In this document: positions 17,569 to 26,429 of the stretch, one piece after another
How the letters are laid out: each line of letters begins with the position of its first letter
Position numbering within the stretch: position 1 is the first letter of the stretch
Assembly (NCBI RefSeq): GCF_037039395.1
Contig: NZ_CP146242.1
Coordinates: forward strand, 3,545,001-3,609,000
DNA: 64,000 bases
Reading direction: 5' to 3'
Origin: Agrobacterium vitis
GTDB lineage: Bacteria > Pseudomonadota > Alphaproteobacteria > Rhizobiales > Rhizobiaceae
Program-made: the position numbers and the translations under genes
The notes under the pieces: generated by a model
Told to the model about the DNA's origin: nothing
Database searches by the model: none
The model's input: the letters and a program-made list of their open reading frames with translations, nothing else

Positions 17569-18032
17569 GTTGCCTCCTCACCTTTGCCAATTCTGTTTTC
17601 TATAGCAGGCGGCATGATTCGGGATTCATTTGACATGCTATAGGCTTTTGTTTTCGCATGTGTTTTTCCCAAAACCGCTGCACAGTCTCAGGAGACATGC
17701 TTTAACAGGCAAAACCGTTGCACGGCTGGCTGGCATCTCGCAAGACGGGAATTCTTTAAAATTGCCGTTGTCATCGCGTTGCGGTTCTGCGCTGGAATTG
17801 CAGTTTCAGCTCTTCCTTTAATCGGTTCCGGTTTGAGGAATTATGCAGTACAGCGTCTTTGGCCCGCGCTCTTTGCCCGTGCTCTTGGGGGCGTTGCCGT
17901 GCAGGCACGGCATAATATGCGAACCGAATGGGGTTCTCGACGTTATGCCTCGTCAAGGCTTGCCGCGCTGCCGGTACATGACTGTTTCTGCTTTCATCCG
18001 TCACGGATAAGGCCTCTGTGACGGAGAAAACC
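17569..18032. other. 464-base intergenic region with repeat-like segments
   Basis: No convincing gene lies between the divergent MFS and LysE-family genes. The region holds a segment (17668-17700) whose complement reads AGCATGTCTCCTGAGACTGT then GCAGCGGTTTTGGG, resembling the repeat family also seen at 18.7 kb. A second, imperfect palindrome sits at 17812-17847 (TTCCTTTAATCGGTTCC and onward). The latter resembles a short repeat I associate with rhizobial intergenic regions; that association is from memory. Confidence 0.4.
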
Positions 18033-18659
18033 ATGCTGATTATCCTGCTGCTCAAGGGCGTGTTGCTCGGCATTGCCGTGGCTGCACCCATTGGGCCAAT
18101 CGGCACGCTCTGCATCAACCGCACCATGGAGCGCGGTTTCTGGCACGGGGTCTCTGCCGGGCTTGGAGCTGCCATCGGCGACATGGTGTTCGCCATTGCT
18201 GCCGCAGCGGGCTTTGCGGCCATGCAGGATCTGCTGGCTGAAATATCGCTGCCGCTGAAATTGGTCGGCGGCACGCTTATCCTGCTGATCGGTATCCGCA
18301 TGCTTGAAGCCAGGCCACCACGACCGGCAGCACAGATCAAGGCGAGCGATTTTATCCGTACCACCATTTCCACCTTCGGACTGACCATTACCAATCCTGC
18401 AACGATTTTCGGTTTCGCAGCGCTATTTGCAGGTGCGGGCCTCGCCGATACCGGAGATGTCAGCCCATTCTTTCTGGTGGCAGGGGTATTTCTCGGGTCG
18501 CTGATCTGGTGGTTTGCGCTGTGCGGCGCCGTCGTCTGGCTGAAAAGCCGATTGCCGGACCATTTCACGATCTGGGTGCAACGCGGCTCCGCCGTGCTGC
18601 TGATCGGCTTCGGCCTGATTTCGCTCGGCCTTGCCGCCCGGCAATATTGGGGTGGGTGA
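18033..18659 (+). CDS. LysE/RhtB-family amino acid exporter
   Basis: This 208-residue inner-membrane protein has six hydrophobic segments and the family opening GVLLGIAVAAPIGPIGTLC followed by a charged RTMERGFWHG loop. The NPATIFGF motif at the start of a central helix is typical of LysE exporters. ATG 18033 is preferred because ACGGAG is spaced eight bases before it; GTG 18018 is an alternative. The exported compound is unknown. Two palindromic repeats immediately follow the gene. Confidence 0.82.
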   Translation: MLIILLLKGVLLGIAVAAPIGPIGTLCINRTMERGFWHGVSAGLGAAIGDMVFAIAAAAGFAAMQDLLAEISLPLKLVGGTLILLIGIRMLEARPPRPAAQIKASDFIRTTISTFGLTITNPATIFGFAALFAGAGLADTGDVSPFFLVAGVFLGSLIWWFALCGAVVWLKSRLPDHFTIWVQRGSAVLLIGFGLISLGLAARQYWGG

Positions 18660-18665
18660 GGGCGA

Positions 18666-18709
18666 GCATTTCCAGGAAAAGTGTGTAGCGGTTTTCCGTT
18701 CGGACATGC
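18666..18709. repeat. Palindromic intergenic repeat, copy 1
   Basis: The element starts GCATTTCC and ends at ACATGC, with a core of GGAAAAGTGTGTAGCGGTTTTCC that is an imperfect inverted repeat. A related copy follows at 18715-18756 and related elements occur near 17.68 and 38.7 kb. They occur only between genes here. Confidence 0.6.
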
Positions 18710-18714
18710 TATGG

Positions 18715-18756
18715 GCATTTCCAGGAAAAGTGGAACCCGGTTTCCCTCCGGAATGC
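18715..18756. repeat. Palindromic intergenic repeat, copy 2
   Basis: This copy runs from GCATTTCC to GGAATGC with the core GGAAAAGTGGAACCCGGTTTCC. It shares orientation and about the same length with copy 1, five bases away, and abuts the stop codon of the rod-like gene at 18758. It may shape the 3' ends of both convergent transcripts. Confidence 0.6.
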
Positions 18757-18757
18757 T

Positions 18758-19084
18758 TTAGTCGCGTTTGACGCTCATCAGCATGTCCCACATATCGGCG
18801 CCGGTCTCGAACACTTTCGCATTGGCGGCAAACCCGTTTGCGGCACCGATCATGTCGGTTATCTCACGCAAAGGATCGACATTCGACGCGTCCTGCGTCA
18901 CGGGCGCGTCCGTGGAGCGGGTTGTGGTTGCCGCAACACCTGAGCTACTGGCTGAAAGATTGGTGTTCAGCCGCTGATATCCGGGCGTATCGGCATTGGC
19001 GATATTGCTGGCAACATTGCTCAGCCGTTTCTGCTGGGCCAGCATGCCTGATGTCGCCGTGTTCAAAATACCGGAAATGCTCAT
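18758..19084 (-). CDS. Orphan flagellar basal-body rod-like protein (FlgC-like)
   Basis: The 108-residue protein opens with the flagellar rod/hook N-terminal signature (ATSGMLAQQKRLSNVASNIA followed by NADTPGYQRL). It ends with a helical segment (ITDMIGAANGFAANAKVFET) like the FlgC/FlgB C-terminus that coils with the N-terminal helix. It is shorter than FlgC (about 135-140 residues), having a reduced middle. No other flagellar gene is near, so it may be a solitary FlgC-like protein rather than the true rod subunit. ATG 19084 fits the family N-terminus. Confidence 0.75.
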   Translation of the reverse strand: MSISGILNTATSGMLAQQKRLSNVASNIANADTPGYQRLNTNLSASSSGVAATTTRSTDAPVTQDASNVDPLREITDMIGAANGFAANAKVFETGADMWDMLMSVKRD

Positions 19085-19216
19085 CTCATCCGTCCTTGCA
19101 GCGTGAATGACAAGGTGTAGCGGACGCGGTTTACCGAAGGCTGAACGGGCAGGCTTAACGGAAGGATATCGGCTGTCTCAAGCTGATACGTTTGTGATCT
19201 TAAGACAGCATCAAGC

Positions 19217-20053
19217 TCAGATCAGCCGCAGGCCTTTCAGGCTGGCATGGCCCTGTTTTCCGATGATGACATGGTCATGCACGGTGATGCCGAGTGGTTT
19301 GGCCGTGTCGATAATGGTCTTGGTCATCTCAATATCGGCGCGGGATGGGGTCGGATCACCACTTGGATGGTTGTGCACAAGGATGATGGCGGTCGCGGAT
19401 AATTCGAGTGCGCGTTTGACCACTTCGCGCGGATAGACGGGCGTGTGGTCAACCGTGCCTCGGCCCTGCACTTCATCAGCGATCAGCGTATTGCGCTTGT
19501 CGAGAAACAGGATGCGGAACTGTTCGGTGGTTTCATAGGCCATGGCGGCGTGACAATAGTCGATCACGCTCGACCAGGAGGACAGGATCTGCTTGCCCTT
19601 CAACTCGCTTTTCAGCATTCGTTGCGCCGCCGATGAAATCAGCTTCAGATCGAGCGCCACGGCCTCGCCGACACCCTTCACTTCCTGGAGCAGGCTATGT
19701 TTTGCGCCAAATACCCCCGCAAGGCTGCCAAACCGGTCCAGCAGAGCCTTGGCAATCGGCTTGGTGTCACGCCGTGGGATCAGCCTGAAGAGCAGTAGTT
19801 CGAGCACTTCGTAATCGGCCAGCGCCTCATCACCCTTTTCCTTGAACCGCAGGCGCAATCGCTCCCGGTGGCCATGGTAATGTTCTGGCTGCTTGGCGCT
19901 GGTGTCCGGCGCCTTTTTCATCGCCTTCGGCTTTTGGACCTGTTCGGCGAAAAAGCCGCGCTCGTCCTCTTCGTAATCGAAGCGCTCGTCCTGTTCCGGC
20001 AGGAAGGACGGGGAGGCGGTTTCGTCGGCGTTAAAGCGCGGAGGCTTGTTCAT
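19217..20053 (-). CDS. radC: RadC/JAB-domain DNA repair-associated protein
   Basis: The 278-residue protein has a charged, probably disordered N-terminal 60 residues, helix-hairpin-helix segments ([31 protein letters not shown]) and a C-terminal JAB/MPN metalloprotease-like domain with the [14 protein letters not shown] motif. RadC was once linked to repair but its activity is still unclear. It begins three bases after the map stop, so map-radC is a transcription unit. The sequence is full length. Confidence 0.93.
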   Translation of the reverse strand: MNKPPRFNADETASPSFLPEQDERFDYEEDERGFFAEQVQKPKAMKKAPDTSAKQPEHYHGHRERLRLRFKEKGDEALADYEVLELLLFRLIPRRDTKPIAKALLDRFGSLAGVFGAKHSLLQEVKGVGEAVALDLKLISSAAQRMLKSELKGKQILSSWSSVIDYCHAAMAYETTEQFRILFLDKRNTLIADEVQGRGTVDHTPVYPREVVKRALELSATAIILVHNHPSGDPTPSRADIEMTKTIIDTAKPLGITVHDHVIIGKQGHASLKGLRLI

Positions 20054-20056
20054 TGC

Positions 20057-20893
20057 TCAGCCTTGCAAGGGAGGCAGGCCCGGACGGTCCAGCCCGGCAG
20101 GCGACAGTGTGAATATTTCGCAGCCGGACGAAGTAACGCCGACCGTATGTTCATACTGCGCCGTCAACGACCGGTCGCGGGTCACCGCTGTCCAGCCATC
20201 GGCCAGCACCTTCACATGCGGCTTGCCGAGATTGATCATTGGCTCGATGGTGAAGATCATGCCCTCACGCATTTCCGGGCCTTCGTCGGGGCGACCGTAA
20301 TGCAGGATATTCGGGCTGTCGTGAAACAATTGTCCAACCCCGTGGCCGCAAAAATCCCGTACCACGGAACAGCGCTGCGCCTCGGCAAAGCTTTGGATGG
20401 CCGCACCGATCGCGCCGGTGCGCGCTCCCGGCCTGACGGCCTCTATGCCCCGCATCAGGCATTCATGGGTGACTTCGAGCAGACGTTCGGCAGCGCGCTT
20501 GATTTCGCCGACCGGATACATCCGGCTGGAATCGCCGTGCCAGCCATCCACCACATAGGTAACATCGATATTGACGATATCGCCTTCGCGCAAAGGTTTA
20601 TCATCGGGAATACCATGGCAGACGACATGGTTGATCGAGGTGCAGACTGAATGCCGGTAGCCACGATAATTCAGGGTTGCAGGCAGAACGCCGTTATCCA
20701 TGCCAAAATCGAAGACAAACCTGTCGATTTCATTGGTGGTAACGCCGGGCTTCACCATCGGGGCGAGTGCATCCAGGCAGCGGGCTGTGACCTGGCAGGC
20801 CTTGCGCATCGCTTCGAAAGCATCCGCGCCATAAAGACGGATCGCACCGGTGTTTTTGAGCGGCGCGGTTGCCGCGTCGATGTAATTTACCAT
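20057..20893 (-). CDS. map: Methionine aminopeptidase, type I
   Basis: The 278-residue enzyme removes the initiator methionine from new proteins in the cytoplasm. Metal-ligand regions are recognisable: NIDVTYVVDGWHGDSSRM, CGHGVGQLFHDSPN, and EGMIFTIEPMINLG near the end. It carries a short N-terminal extension compared with E. coli Map. ATG 20893 is chosen; a TTG six codons upstream is possible. radC follows after three bases. Confidence 0.94.
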   Translation of the reverse strand: MVNYIDAATAPLKNTGAIRLYGADAFEAMRKACQVTARCLDALAPMVKPGVTTNEIDRFVFDFGMDNGVLPATLNYRGYRHSVCTSINHVVCHGIPDDKPLREGDIVNIDVTYVVDGWHGDSSRMYPVGEIKRAAERLLEVTHECLMRGIEAVRPGARTGAIGAAIQSFAEAQRCSVVRDFCGHGVGQLFHDSPNILHYGRPDEGPEMREGMIFTIEPMINLGKPHVKVLADGWTAVTRDRSLTAQYEHTVGVTSSGCEIFTLSPAGLDRPGLPPLQG

Positions 20894-21018
20894 TCCACTA
20901 TCATCCCGCAATCAATTTCAGTTTTTTACATACCGCAGGCAAAGGTTGTTCGTCCATCACGATCCGCAGGGTGCGATCAATTCTTAACCGCTTCCGGTCT
21001 GCTATACCCAGGTCATCT

Positions 21019-21903
21019 TCAATTGCTGTCAGTCGTCAGTTTCAGGAAAGCACGCGCCGCGCCACTAATGCGCCTCTCACGGTGGCGAAGGGCGGTGAAG
21101 TGACGAGCCGGAAGCGGGATCGGAGCAATCTGCAATGCGCCGCTTGCGACAAGCGCCTGCACTGCCGACCGGGACAGCGCGCTGGCGCAGCCGCCCGCCC
21201 CAATCGCCGATAGCACCGCCTCATTGGATGGAAAGGTCAAGGCCACGGTCAGCGACGCCGGTTCTATGTCCATCGCCTTCAATGCCTGCTCGAAATAGGC
21301 GCGCGTACCCGAACCCTGTTCCCGCAAGATCCAGGGCGTGGCCAGAATCGCCGCTGGTAGATCCGCCGCGGGATCAGCCAGCGGATGGCCGCAGGGGACG
21401 ACGATGACCATTTCGTCTTCTGCGACCAACAGATGCGTCAATATGTCAGAGGGTATTTCGGCCTCGACAAAGCCCAGTTCCGCGCTGCCCGTCTCGACGG
21501 CGTTAGCGACCGAGGCGGAATTGCCGATGGTCAGCGCCAGTTCAATATCCGGATAGAGGCCATGAAACTGCATCATTTTGCGTGGCAGCCAATGGCTGGC
21601 CACTGTCTGGCTGGCATGGATGGTCAGCTTGCCCCGGCTTAACCCACCCAGTTCGGCCAGCACCAATGCAGCATGGTTTGCGGCATCAAGCGTTGCGCGG
21701 GCCTCGTCGATAAAGATCCGGCCTGCCTGGGTAAGCTCGATCCCCCGTCCAACCCGGTTGAATAGCAGGACATCGTGATTGATCTCCAAGGCGCGGATGG
21801 CAGCGCTGACGGCAGATGGCGTCAGCCCGATTGCCTCTGCCGCCCGGGTGACATGCTGACGCTCGGCAACGGCAAGGAAAATGGTCAATTGTTCAAGCGT
21901 CAT
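21019..21903 (-). CDS. LysR-family regulator (YeiE/CbbR-like)
   Basis: The 294-residue regulator has an N-terminal winged helix-turn-helix (LTIFLAVAERQHVTRAAEAI, then TPSAVSAAIRALE) and a periplasmic-binding-like effector domain starting near GKLTIHASQTVASHWLP. Overall it resembles the CysB/CbbR/YeiE branch. It is divergently transcribed from a YeiH-family membrane protein, the same pairing as yeiE-yeiH in enterobacteria, so it probably controls that gene. ATG 21903 matches the family start (MTLEQLTIFL). The 106-base intergenic region contains nested inverted repeats. Confidence 0.86.
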   Translation of the reverse strand: MTLEQLTIFLAVAERQHVTRAAEAIGLTPSAVSAAIRALEINHDVLLFNRVGRGIELTQAGRIFIDEARATLDAANHAALVLAELGGLSRGKLTIHASQTVASHWLPRKMMQFHGLYPDIELALTIGNSASVANAVETGSAELGFVEAEIPSDILTHLLVAEDEMVIVVPCGHPLADPAADLPAAILATPWILREQGSGTRAYFEQALKAMDIEPASLTVALTFPSNEAVLSAIGAGGCASALSRSAVQALVASGALQIAPIPLPARHFTALRHRERRISGAARAFLKLTTDSN

Positions 21904-21925
21904 GGCGATCTCAATTGTGAAATTA

Positions 21926-21982
21926 TTTTGCATGAACTGTAGCCAATTATACGTTGGAATAAAATGAATTCCCCATGCAAAA
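21926..21982. promoter_or_regulatory. Nested inverted repeats between LysR and yeiH
   Basis: TTTTGCATG (21926-21934) and CATGCAAAA (21974-21982) form nine-base inverted arms. Between them CCAATTATACGTTGG (21943-21957) is a smaller dyad of the length expected for a LysR box. The position between divergent genes fits an autoregulated LysR operator. Binding is inferred only. Confidence 0.45.
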
Positions 21983-22009
21983 CAGGTCAACCGATGGAAA
22001 GGTCTGAAA

Positions 22010-23050
22010 ATGCGCCTGTTTCGCCCTGTTATCTCGCTCGCGCCAGGGATTGCCCTGTCCAGTGCTGTCGCTTTGGGAGGCTATGCTCTCGCCTTTACGA
22101 TTCAGCGTGTCACAGGGCGGATGCCTGTGGATGCCCTGGTCTGGTGCATTTTGCTGGGCACCCTGGTCAAAAGTCTGTTTGTCCTGCCACCGGTCGTGAA
22201 CAAAGGCATTCACGTCTGCGCGAAAACCGTGCTGGAACTTGCCATCGTCCTTTTGGGTGCGTCGGTCAGCATTGATCAGATCGCCGGAAGCGGGTTCACC
22301 CTGATCGCTTTTGTGATTGCCGTGCTCTGTTGCGGCCTGGTCAGCAGCTATGTGATCGGGCGCGTCATCGGATTGCCGCATCCGCTGGCGTTGCTGGTTG
22401 CCTGCGGCAATTCCATTTGCGGAAATTCGGCGATTATGGCAGCAGCCCCGGTGATTGGTGCCGATGCCGACGAGGTTGCTTCGTCCATTGCCTTTACGGC
22501 GGTGCTTGGCATTCTCGTGGTGCTTCTGCTGCCGTTGGTGGCTTTTCAAGCCGGGTTGGACCCACGCCATTATGGCATTCTGGCGGGCATGACGGTCTAT
22601 GCCGTTCCCCAAGTGCTTGCGGCCACAGCGTCCTTCGGGCTGGTCAGCCTGCAAATTGGCACGCTGGTCAAACTGATCCGGGTGATGATGCTGGGGCCTG
22701 TTCTGCTGGGACTGGGCCTGCTGGGATTGGAGATGAGTGCCAGAGGTATGGAAATGGGAGCGGGGCGCGCAAACGAGCGCCAGTTCTCCTTTGCCCATCT
22801 GGCGCCCTGGTTCATCATCGGCTTTCTCGCATTGATGTTGGCGAGATCCCTGGATGTCCTGCCGCATGTCCTGCTGGAGCCGTCGCAGCATCTTTCCGGA
22901 TTTCTCACCACCCTGTCCATGGCGGCGCTTGGTCTCCAGGTTGATCTTCGCAGCCTGCTTGCGTCCGGGGGCAGGGTGCTGGCGGCGGGCAGCCTCTCGA
23001 TCCTGGCTCTGGGGGCGATTGCGCTGATGGCCATTCATTTCATGGTGTAG
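22010..23050 (+). CDS. yeiH: YeiH/PSE-family integral membrane protein
   Basis: The 346-residue protein has about ten hydrophobic segments and the family motif CGNSICGNSAIMAAAPVIGA in a re-entrant-like central region. The family (UPF0324, putative sulfate exporters) includes E. coli YeiH. The transported substrate is not established. It diverges from a YeiE-like LysR gene, which supports the assignment. It ends 16 bases before the convergent sfsA gene, without a clear terminator. Confidence 0.84.
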   Translation: MRLFRPVISLAPGIALSSAVALGGYALAFTIQRVTGRMPVDALVWCILLGTLVKSLFVLPPVVNKGIHVCAKTVLELAIVLLGASVSIDQIAGSGFTLIAFVIAVLCCGLVSSYVIGRVIGLPHPLALLVACGNSICGNSAIMAAAPVIGADADEVASSIAFTAVLGILVVLLLPLVAFQAGLDPRHYGILAGMTVYAVPQVLAATASFGLVSLQIGTLVKLIRVMMLGPVLLGLGLLGLEMSARGMEMGAGRANERQFSFAHLAPWFIIGFLALMLARSLDVLPHVLLEPSQHLSGFLTTLSMAALGLQVDLRSLLASGGRVLAAGSLSILALGAIALMAIHFMV

Positions 23051-23066
23051 CCAAATCATGATGCCG

Positions 23067-23774
23067 TCAAACCGTCAGGCGCACGGGAACGCCGCACGCC
23101 GGAATGATCCCGCTAGGTGTGATCGCGCATTTCACCGCATAGGCTTCGACGCCCTGGCTTATGGCGGCGGTAAAGGCCAAACCATAGGCGGGATCGAGAT
23201 CGGCGCAGATTGCCAGGGCATCGCAATCTTGCCGCTGGATCACATAGAGCATGGCCGCCCGCTTGCCTGCCGCCACCAGCTTGGCCATTTCGATTAAATG
23301 TTTCGCGCCTCTCGTGGTAACGCTATCTGGAAATTCCGCCAATCCGGTGTCCCTGATAAAATGAACGTTCTTCACTTCGACATAGCAATCCGCTTTGCCA
23401 GGACACAACAATAGCAGGTCGATCCTGGAGTTCTCGCCGTAGCGCTGCTCGGTGCGGATCTGCGGATACTGTAAGAGATCGCTAACCAGACCGGCGCGGA
23501 TCGCCTCGTGAGCCAAACGGTTGGGAAGGCTGGTATTGACGCCGACCAATGTGCCATCGGTTTCGATCAGCTCAAACCCATAGCGATATTTCCGGCCCGG
23601 CCTGTCGCTTTGCGACAGATAAATACGCGAGCCGGGCGCTGTCAGCCCGCGCATTGAGCCGGTATTGGCGCAAAAACCGGTGATTTCACTGCCGTCTTCC
23701 AACACCGCGTCGAAGAGAAAACGTTTGTAGCGTCGCACAAGCGTTGCTACGACCAATGGCGGATCGAAAATCAT
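23067..23774 (-). CDS. sfsA: SfsA family protein
   Basis: The 235-residue protein is full length for SfsA, with the typical KRFLFDAVLEDG, ANTGSMRGL, NSRIDLLLL and EVKNVHFI segments. In E. coli, SfsA overproduction stimulates maltose metabolism genes and DNA binding was reported. The fold contains a PD-(D/E)XK nuclease-like core (D in SRIDLL, E-V-K in YVEVKN), so a nucleic-acid role is plausible. It starts seven bases after the phaC stop and is probably co-transcribed with it. Confidence 0.92.
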   Translation of the reverse strand: MIFDPPLVVATLVRRYKRFLFDAVLEDGSEITGFCANTGSMRGLTAPGSRIYLSQSDRPGRKYRYGFELIETDGTLVGVNTSLPNRLAHEAIRAGLVSDLLQYPQIRTEQRYGENSRIDLLLLCPGKADCYVEVKNVHFIRDTGLAEFPDSVTTRGAKHLIEMAKLVAAGKRAAMLYVIQRQDCDALAICADLDPAYGLAFTAAISQGVEAYAVKCAITPSGIIPACGVPVRLTV

Positions 23775-23781
23775 GGTGTTT

Positions 23782-25785
23782 CTATCGTCCGGCCAATCTT
23801 AGAACTCTCTCCAGCACGTAAGAGCCCGGCGCATCCCCTATGGCATTCAGCGCCGTGCCGCCCGGTTTGCGGGCCGCGACGCGGCGTTTGTCCAATCCTT
23901 CGATCCATTTCTGCCAATGCGGCCACCAGGAACCGGCAGTTTCCTCGGCTCCTGCCACCCAATCCTCGAATGTGCCCTCCGGCTTGCCATTGGTCCAGAA
24001 TTGGTATTTGCGCTTATCGGGCGGATTGACCACACCGGCGATATGGCCCGATCCGCTCATCACATAGGTGACGGGACCGCCAAAGCAGGCCGATCCGACA
24101 AACACCGATTTTGCCGGGGCAATATGGTCTTCCTTGGTGGCGAGATTGTAGATCGGGATTTTCACGTCCTTCAGCGACAGGGTCTTGCCATCCAGTTGCA
24201 TCTTGCCGCGCGCCAGATTGTTTTCCAGGTAGCAATTGCGCAGGTAGAAGGAGTGATTAGCCGCCGCCATTCGGGTTGAATCGGCATTCCAGTACAAAAG
24301 ATCGAAGGCGGTCGGGTCCTGGCCCTTCAGGTAATTGTTGACGAAATAGGGCCAGATCAGTTCGGATGAGCGCAGCATGTTGAAGGCCGAGGCCATTTTC
24401 GAGCCGTCCAGATAGCCCTTCTGCCGCATCTTCTCCTCCAGCCCGCTCACCTGTTCCTCATCCACGAAGACTTTGAGGTCGCCTGCATGGGTGAAATCCA
24501 CCTGGGTGGTGAACAATGTGGCGCTGGCAATACGGCTATTGCCTTCCTTGGCATGCAGCGCCATGGCGGCTGAGAGCAGAGTGCCGCCAACGCAATAGCC
24601 GATGGCATTGACCTTCTTTTCGCCAGTGGCTTTCTCGACGGTGTCGAGGGCAAAATCCACGCCTTCGCGAATATAGGACAGCCAGTCCTTGTTCGCATGG
24701 CGTTGATCGGGATTGACCCAGGAAATCACGAAGACCGTGTGGCCCTGGTCGACGCAATATTTGATGAAGCTCTTTTCCGGGTTGAGATCCAGAATATAGA
24801 ATTTGTTGATCCAGGGCGGGCAGATCAGCAGGGGTCGCTTCAGCACCTTGTCAGTGGCGGGTTCGTATTGAATGACCTCGCAGACATCGCTCTGGGCGAC
24901 GACCTTGCCCGGCGTCAGCGCCATATTGGTGCCCAGCGCGAATTTGCTGGTGTCGGTCTGACGCATCCGCAATTCGCCCTGACCGGCGGCCATGTCTTCG
25001 GCAAACATTTTCATGCCCTTGACCAGATTGGCGCCGCTGGTGGCGACCGTCTCGCGGTAAAGCTGCGGGTTGGTCATGACGAAATTGACCGGCGACAGCG
25101 CCGCCGTCATCTGCCGGACGTAGAACAGCGCCTTATGGCGCGCATGCTCATCCATGCCTTGCGTATTTTCCACCAGTTTCTCAGCCCAGTCGGACAAGAC
25201 CAGATAGGCCTGGCGCAAAAAATCGAAGAACGGATTTCGCTGCCAGTCAGCATCCGCGAATCGCTTGTCCTTGATCGGTTCGGGCGGGGGAGGCGTTTGG
25301 GCCGGCATGGAAAGGCGGCTCAGGCTCTTCATCCAGACGCCGAACAGCGAGGTCATCAGATGTGTCTGTGCCTCCAGGCTGCGCTGCGGATCGGTCATCC
25401 AGTATTCCGCCACGCCTGACAGGGTCTTGACCAGTTCGACGGCAGGTTCCGCCACCGGATCGACGAGGCCAGTTTTTTCACGCGGCGCGATCCAGGTGGA
25501 GGCCGCCTTGCCGAGATTCTCAAGCGCCTTGGCGAGATTGATGGCAAGCGCTTCAGGGTCCTTGACGATATAGGGATCGAGCAGGGACGGGTCGAAGCCC
25601 GCTTGGTTGAAATTGAAGCCCGCATTGCCCGAACCGGTCTTTTCGGAACCGTCAGCCTTATCAGCTGTCTTGCTGGTTTTTTGTCCGGTTTCTGACCCTG
25701 TTTCTGGGCCTGCTTCCGGCGCGTCGGACGCGGGACGGGATTGACCGGCGCGACCCTGGTCCTTCGATGCTGTGGTCAATGCCAT
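23782..25785 (-). CDS. phaC: Class I poly(3-hydroxyalkanoate) synthase
   Basis: The 667-residue enzyme polymerises 3-hydroxybutyryl-CoA into PHB granules. The alpha/beta-hydrolase lipase-like box GYCVGG gives the nucleophile Cys 398; catalytic Asp (ATKEDHIAP) and His (GSGHIAGVVN) follow. The N-terminal 60 residues are a low-complexity Gly/Ser/Asp/Lys stretch that lengthens it beyond the usual 590-610. AAGGGGAG directly precedes ATG 25785. phaA, phaB and phaR are not in the window. It leads a short operon with sfsA. Confidence 0.95.
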   Translation of the reverse strand: MALTTASKDQGRAGQSRPASDAPEAGPETGSETGQKTSKTADKADGSEKTGSGNAGFNFNQAGFDPSLLDPYIVKDPEALAINLAKALENLGKAASTWIAPREKTGLVDPVAEPAVELVKTLSGVAEYWMTDPQRSLEAQTHLMTSLFGVWMKSLSRLSMPAQTPPPPEPIKDKRFADADWQRNPFFDFLRQAYLVLSDWAEKLVENTQGMDEHARHKALFYVRQMTAALSPVNFVMTNPQLYRETVATSGANLVKGMKMFAEDMAAGQGELRMRQTDTSKFALGTNMALTPGKVVAQSDVCEVIQYEPATDKVLKRPLLICPPWINKFYILDLNPEKSFIKYCVDQGHTVFVISWVNPDQRHANKDWLSYIREGVDFALDTVEKATGEKKVNAIGYCVGGTLLSAAMALHAKEGNSRIASATLFTTQVDFTHAGDLKVFVDEEQVSGLEEKMRQKGYLDGSKMASAFNMLRSSELIWPYFVNNYLKGQDPTAFDLLYWNADSTRMAAANHSFYLRNCYLENNLARGKMQLDGKTLSLKDVKIPIYNLATKEDHIAPAKSVFVGSACFGGPVTYVMSGSGHIAGVVNPPDKRKYQFWTNGKPEGTFEDWVAGAEETAGSWWPHWQKWIEGLDKRRVAARKPGGTALNAIGDAPGSYVLERVLRLAGR

Positions 25786-25944
25786 CTCCCCTTGGCTCTT
25801 CTCTTTTTTATATTTGCCTATCCTGCCTGAAAATGACTACAAGTTCCAGACAGATGAAAGGTGTGGGTGTGGTTTGACTCACATGTTTTACAAGGTTTGC
25901 GCGTTTTGTCGCAGGTTATTCACGTTTGCGTTGTGAAAAGCATC

Positions 25945-25960
25945 GTGTGAATAATCACAC
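25945..25960. promoter_or_regulatory. Palindrome between phaC and a lipoprotein gene
   Basis: GTGTGA-ATAA-TCACAC lies in the 227-base divergent region, 53 bases before the lipoprotein start. Its symmetry and position suggest a repressor or activator site. The regulator is unknown. Confidence 0.35.
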
Positions 25961-26012
25961 GGCTTATGCTGCTGTTTTTCCCGGTGCCGGGCGGATTTGG
26001 TTGGGTTTGAAT

Positions 26013-26429
26013 ATGGTTTCGATCGTCTCTTTGGTTGGGCAGTCTTCGCGTCTGAAGCCGGCTCTGCGCCTGGCGAAAGCCGGCGCAGTGGGATCTGGCA
26101 TGGCCTGCCTGCTTGCGCTTGCAGGGTGCAATAGCACGACTGCCTCGCAGCCTGCCGTGCGCCAGGGCCATGTCGACGTGACGGTGACCGACAAGGCCGA
26201 TCCCGCCGCTGCGGCCTATACCACACCGGATGGTTATCCGGATTTCTCCAGGCCGTTGACGGCTGCCAATGTGCAGATGAGCAATGATGAGGCGAAGGAT
26301 ATGGGCAAGCGTCTGTCTTCGCTCTCCAATCTGCGCAAGACCGGGCAGATCAGCCAGGCCGAATATGAGCGCCGCGTCGAGGAAATGCGCAAGCTGGCCA
26401 AGACCAACGGACAGGTTCAGGCCCAATAA
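26013..26429 (+). CDS. Putative lipoprotein with C-terminal SHOCT-like helix
   Basis: The 138-residue product has a hydrophobic stretch ending in a lipobox (LLALAGC, cysteine near residue 37). This is late for a signal peptide, so the true start might be further in. The mature part has a YTTPDGYPDFSRPL segment and a terminal short helix (LRKTGQISQAEYERRVEEMR), similar to SHOCT-type oligomerisation helices. Function is unknown. ATG 26013 is the best-supported start. The gene diverges from phaC. Confidence 0.65.
   Translation: MVSIVSLVGQSSRLKPALRLAKAGAVGSGMACLLALAGCNSTTASQPAVRQGHVDVTVTDKADPAAAAYTTPDGYPDFSRPLTAANVQMSNDEAKDMGKRLSSLSNLRKTGQISQAEYERRVEEMRKLAKTNGQVQAQ

Noticed and set aside
17779..18021. 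80-codon frame upstream of the LysE gene
   Set aside because: It runs through a palindromic repeat, has no ribosome-binding site, and its composition is not protein-like.
23840..25419. Several plus-strand open frames inside phaC
   Set aside because: They are shadows of phaC, which has its complete catalytic triad and length.
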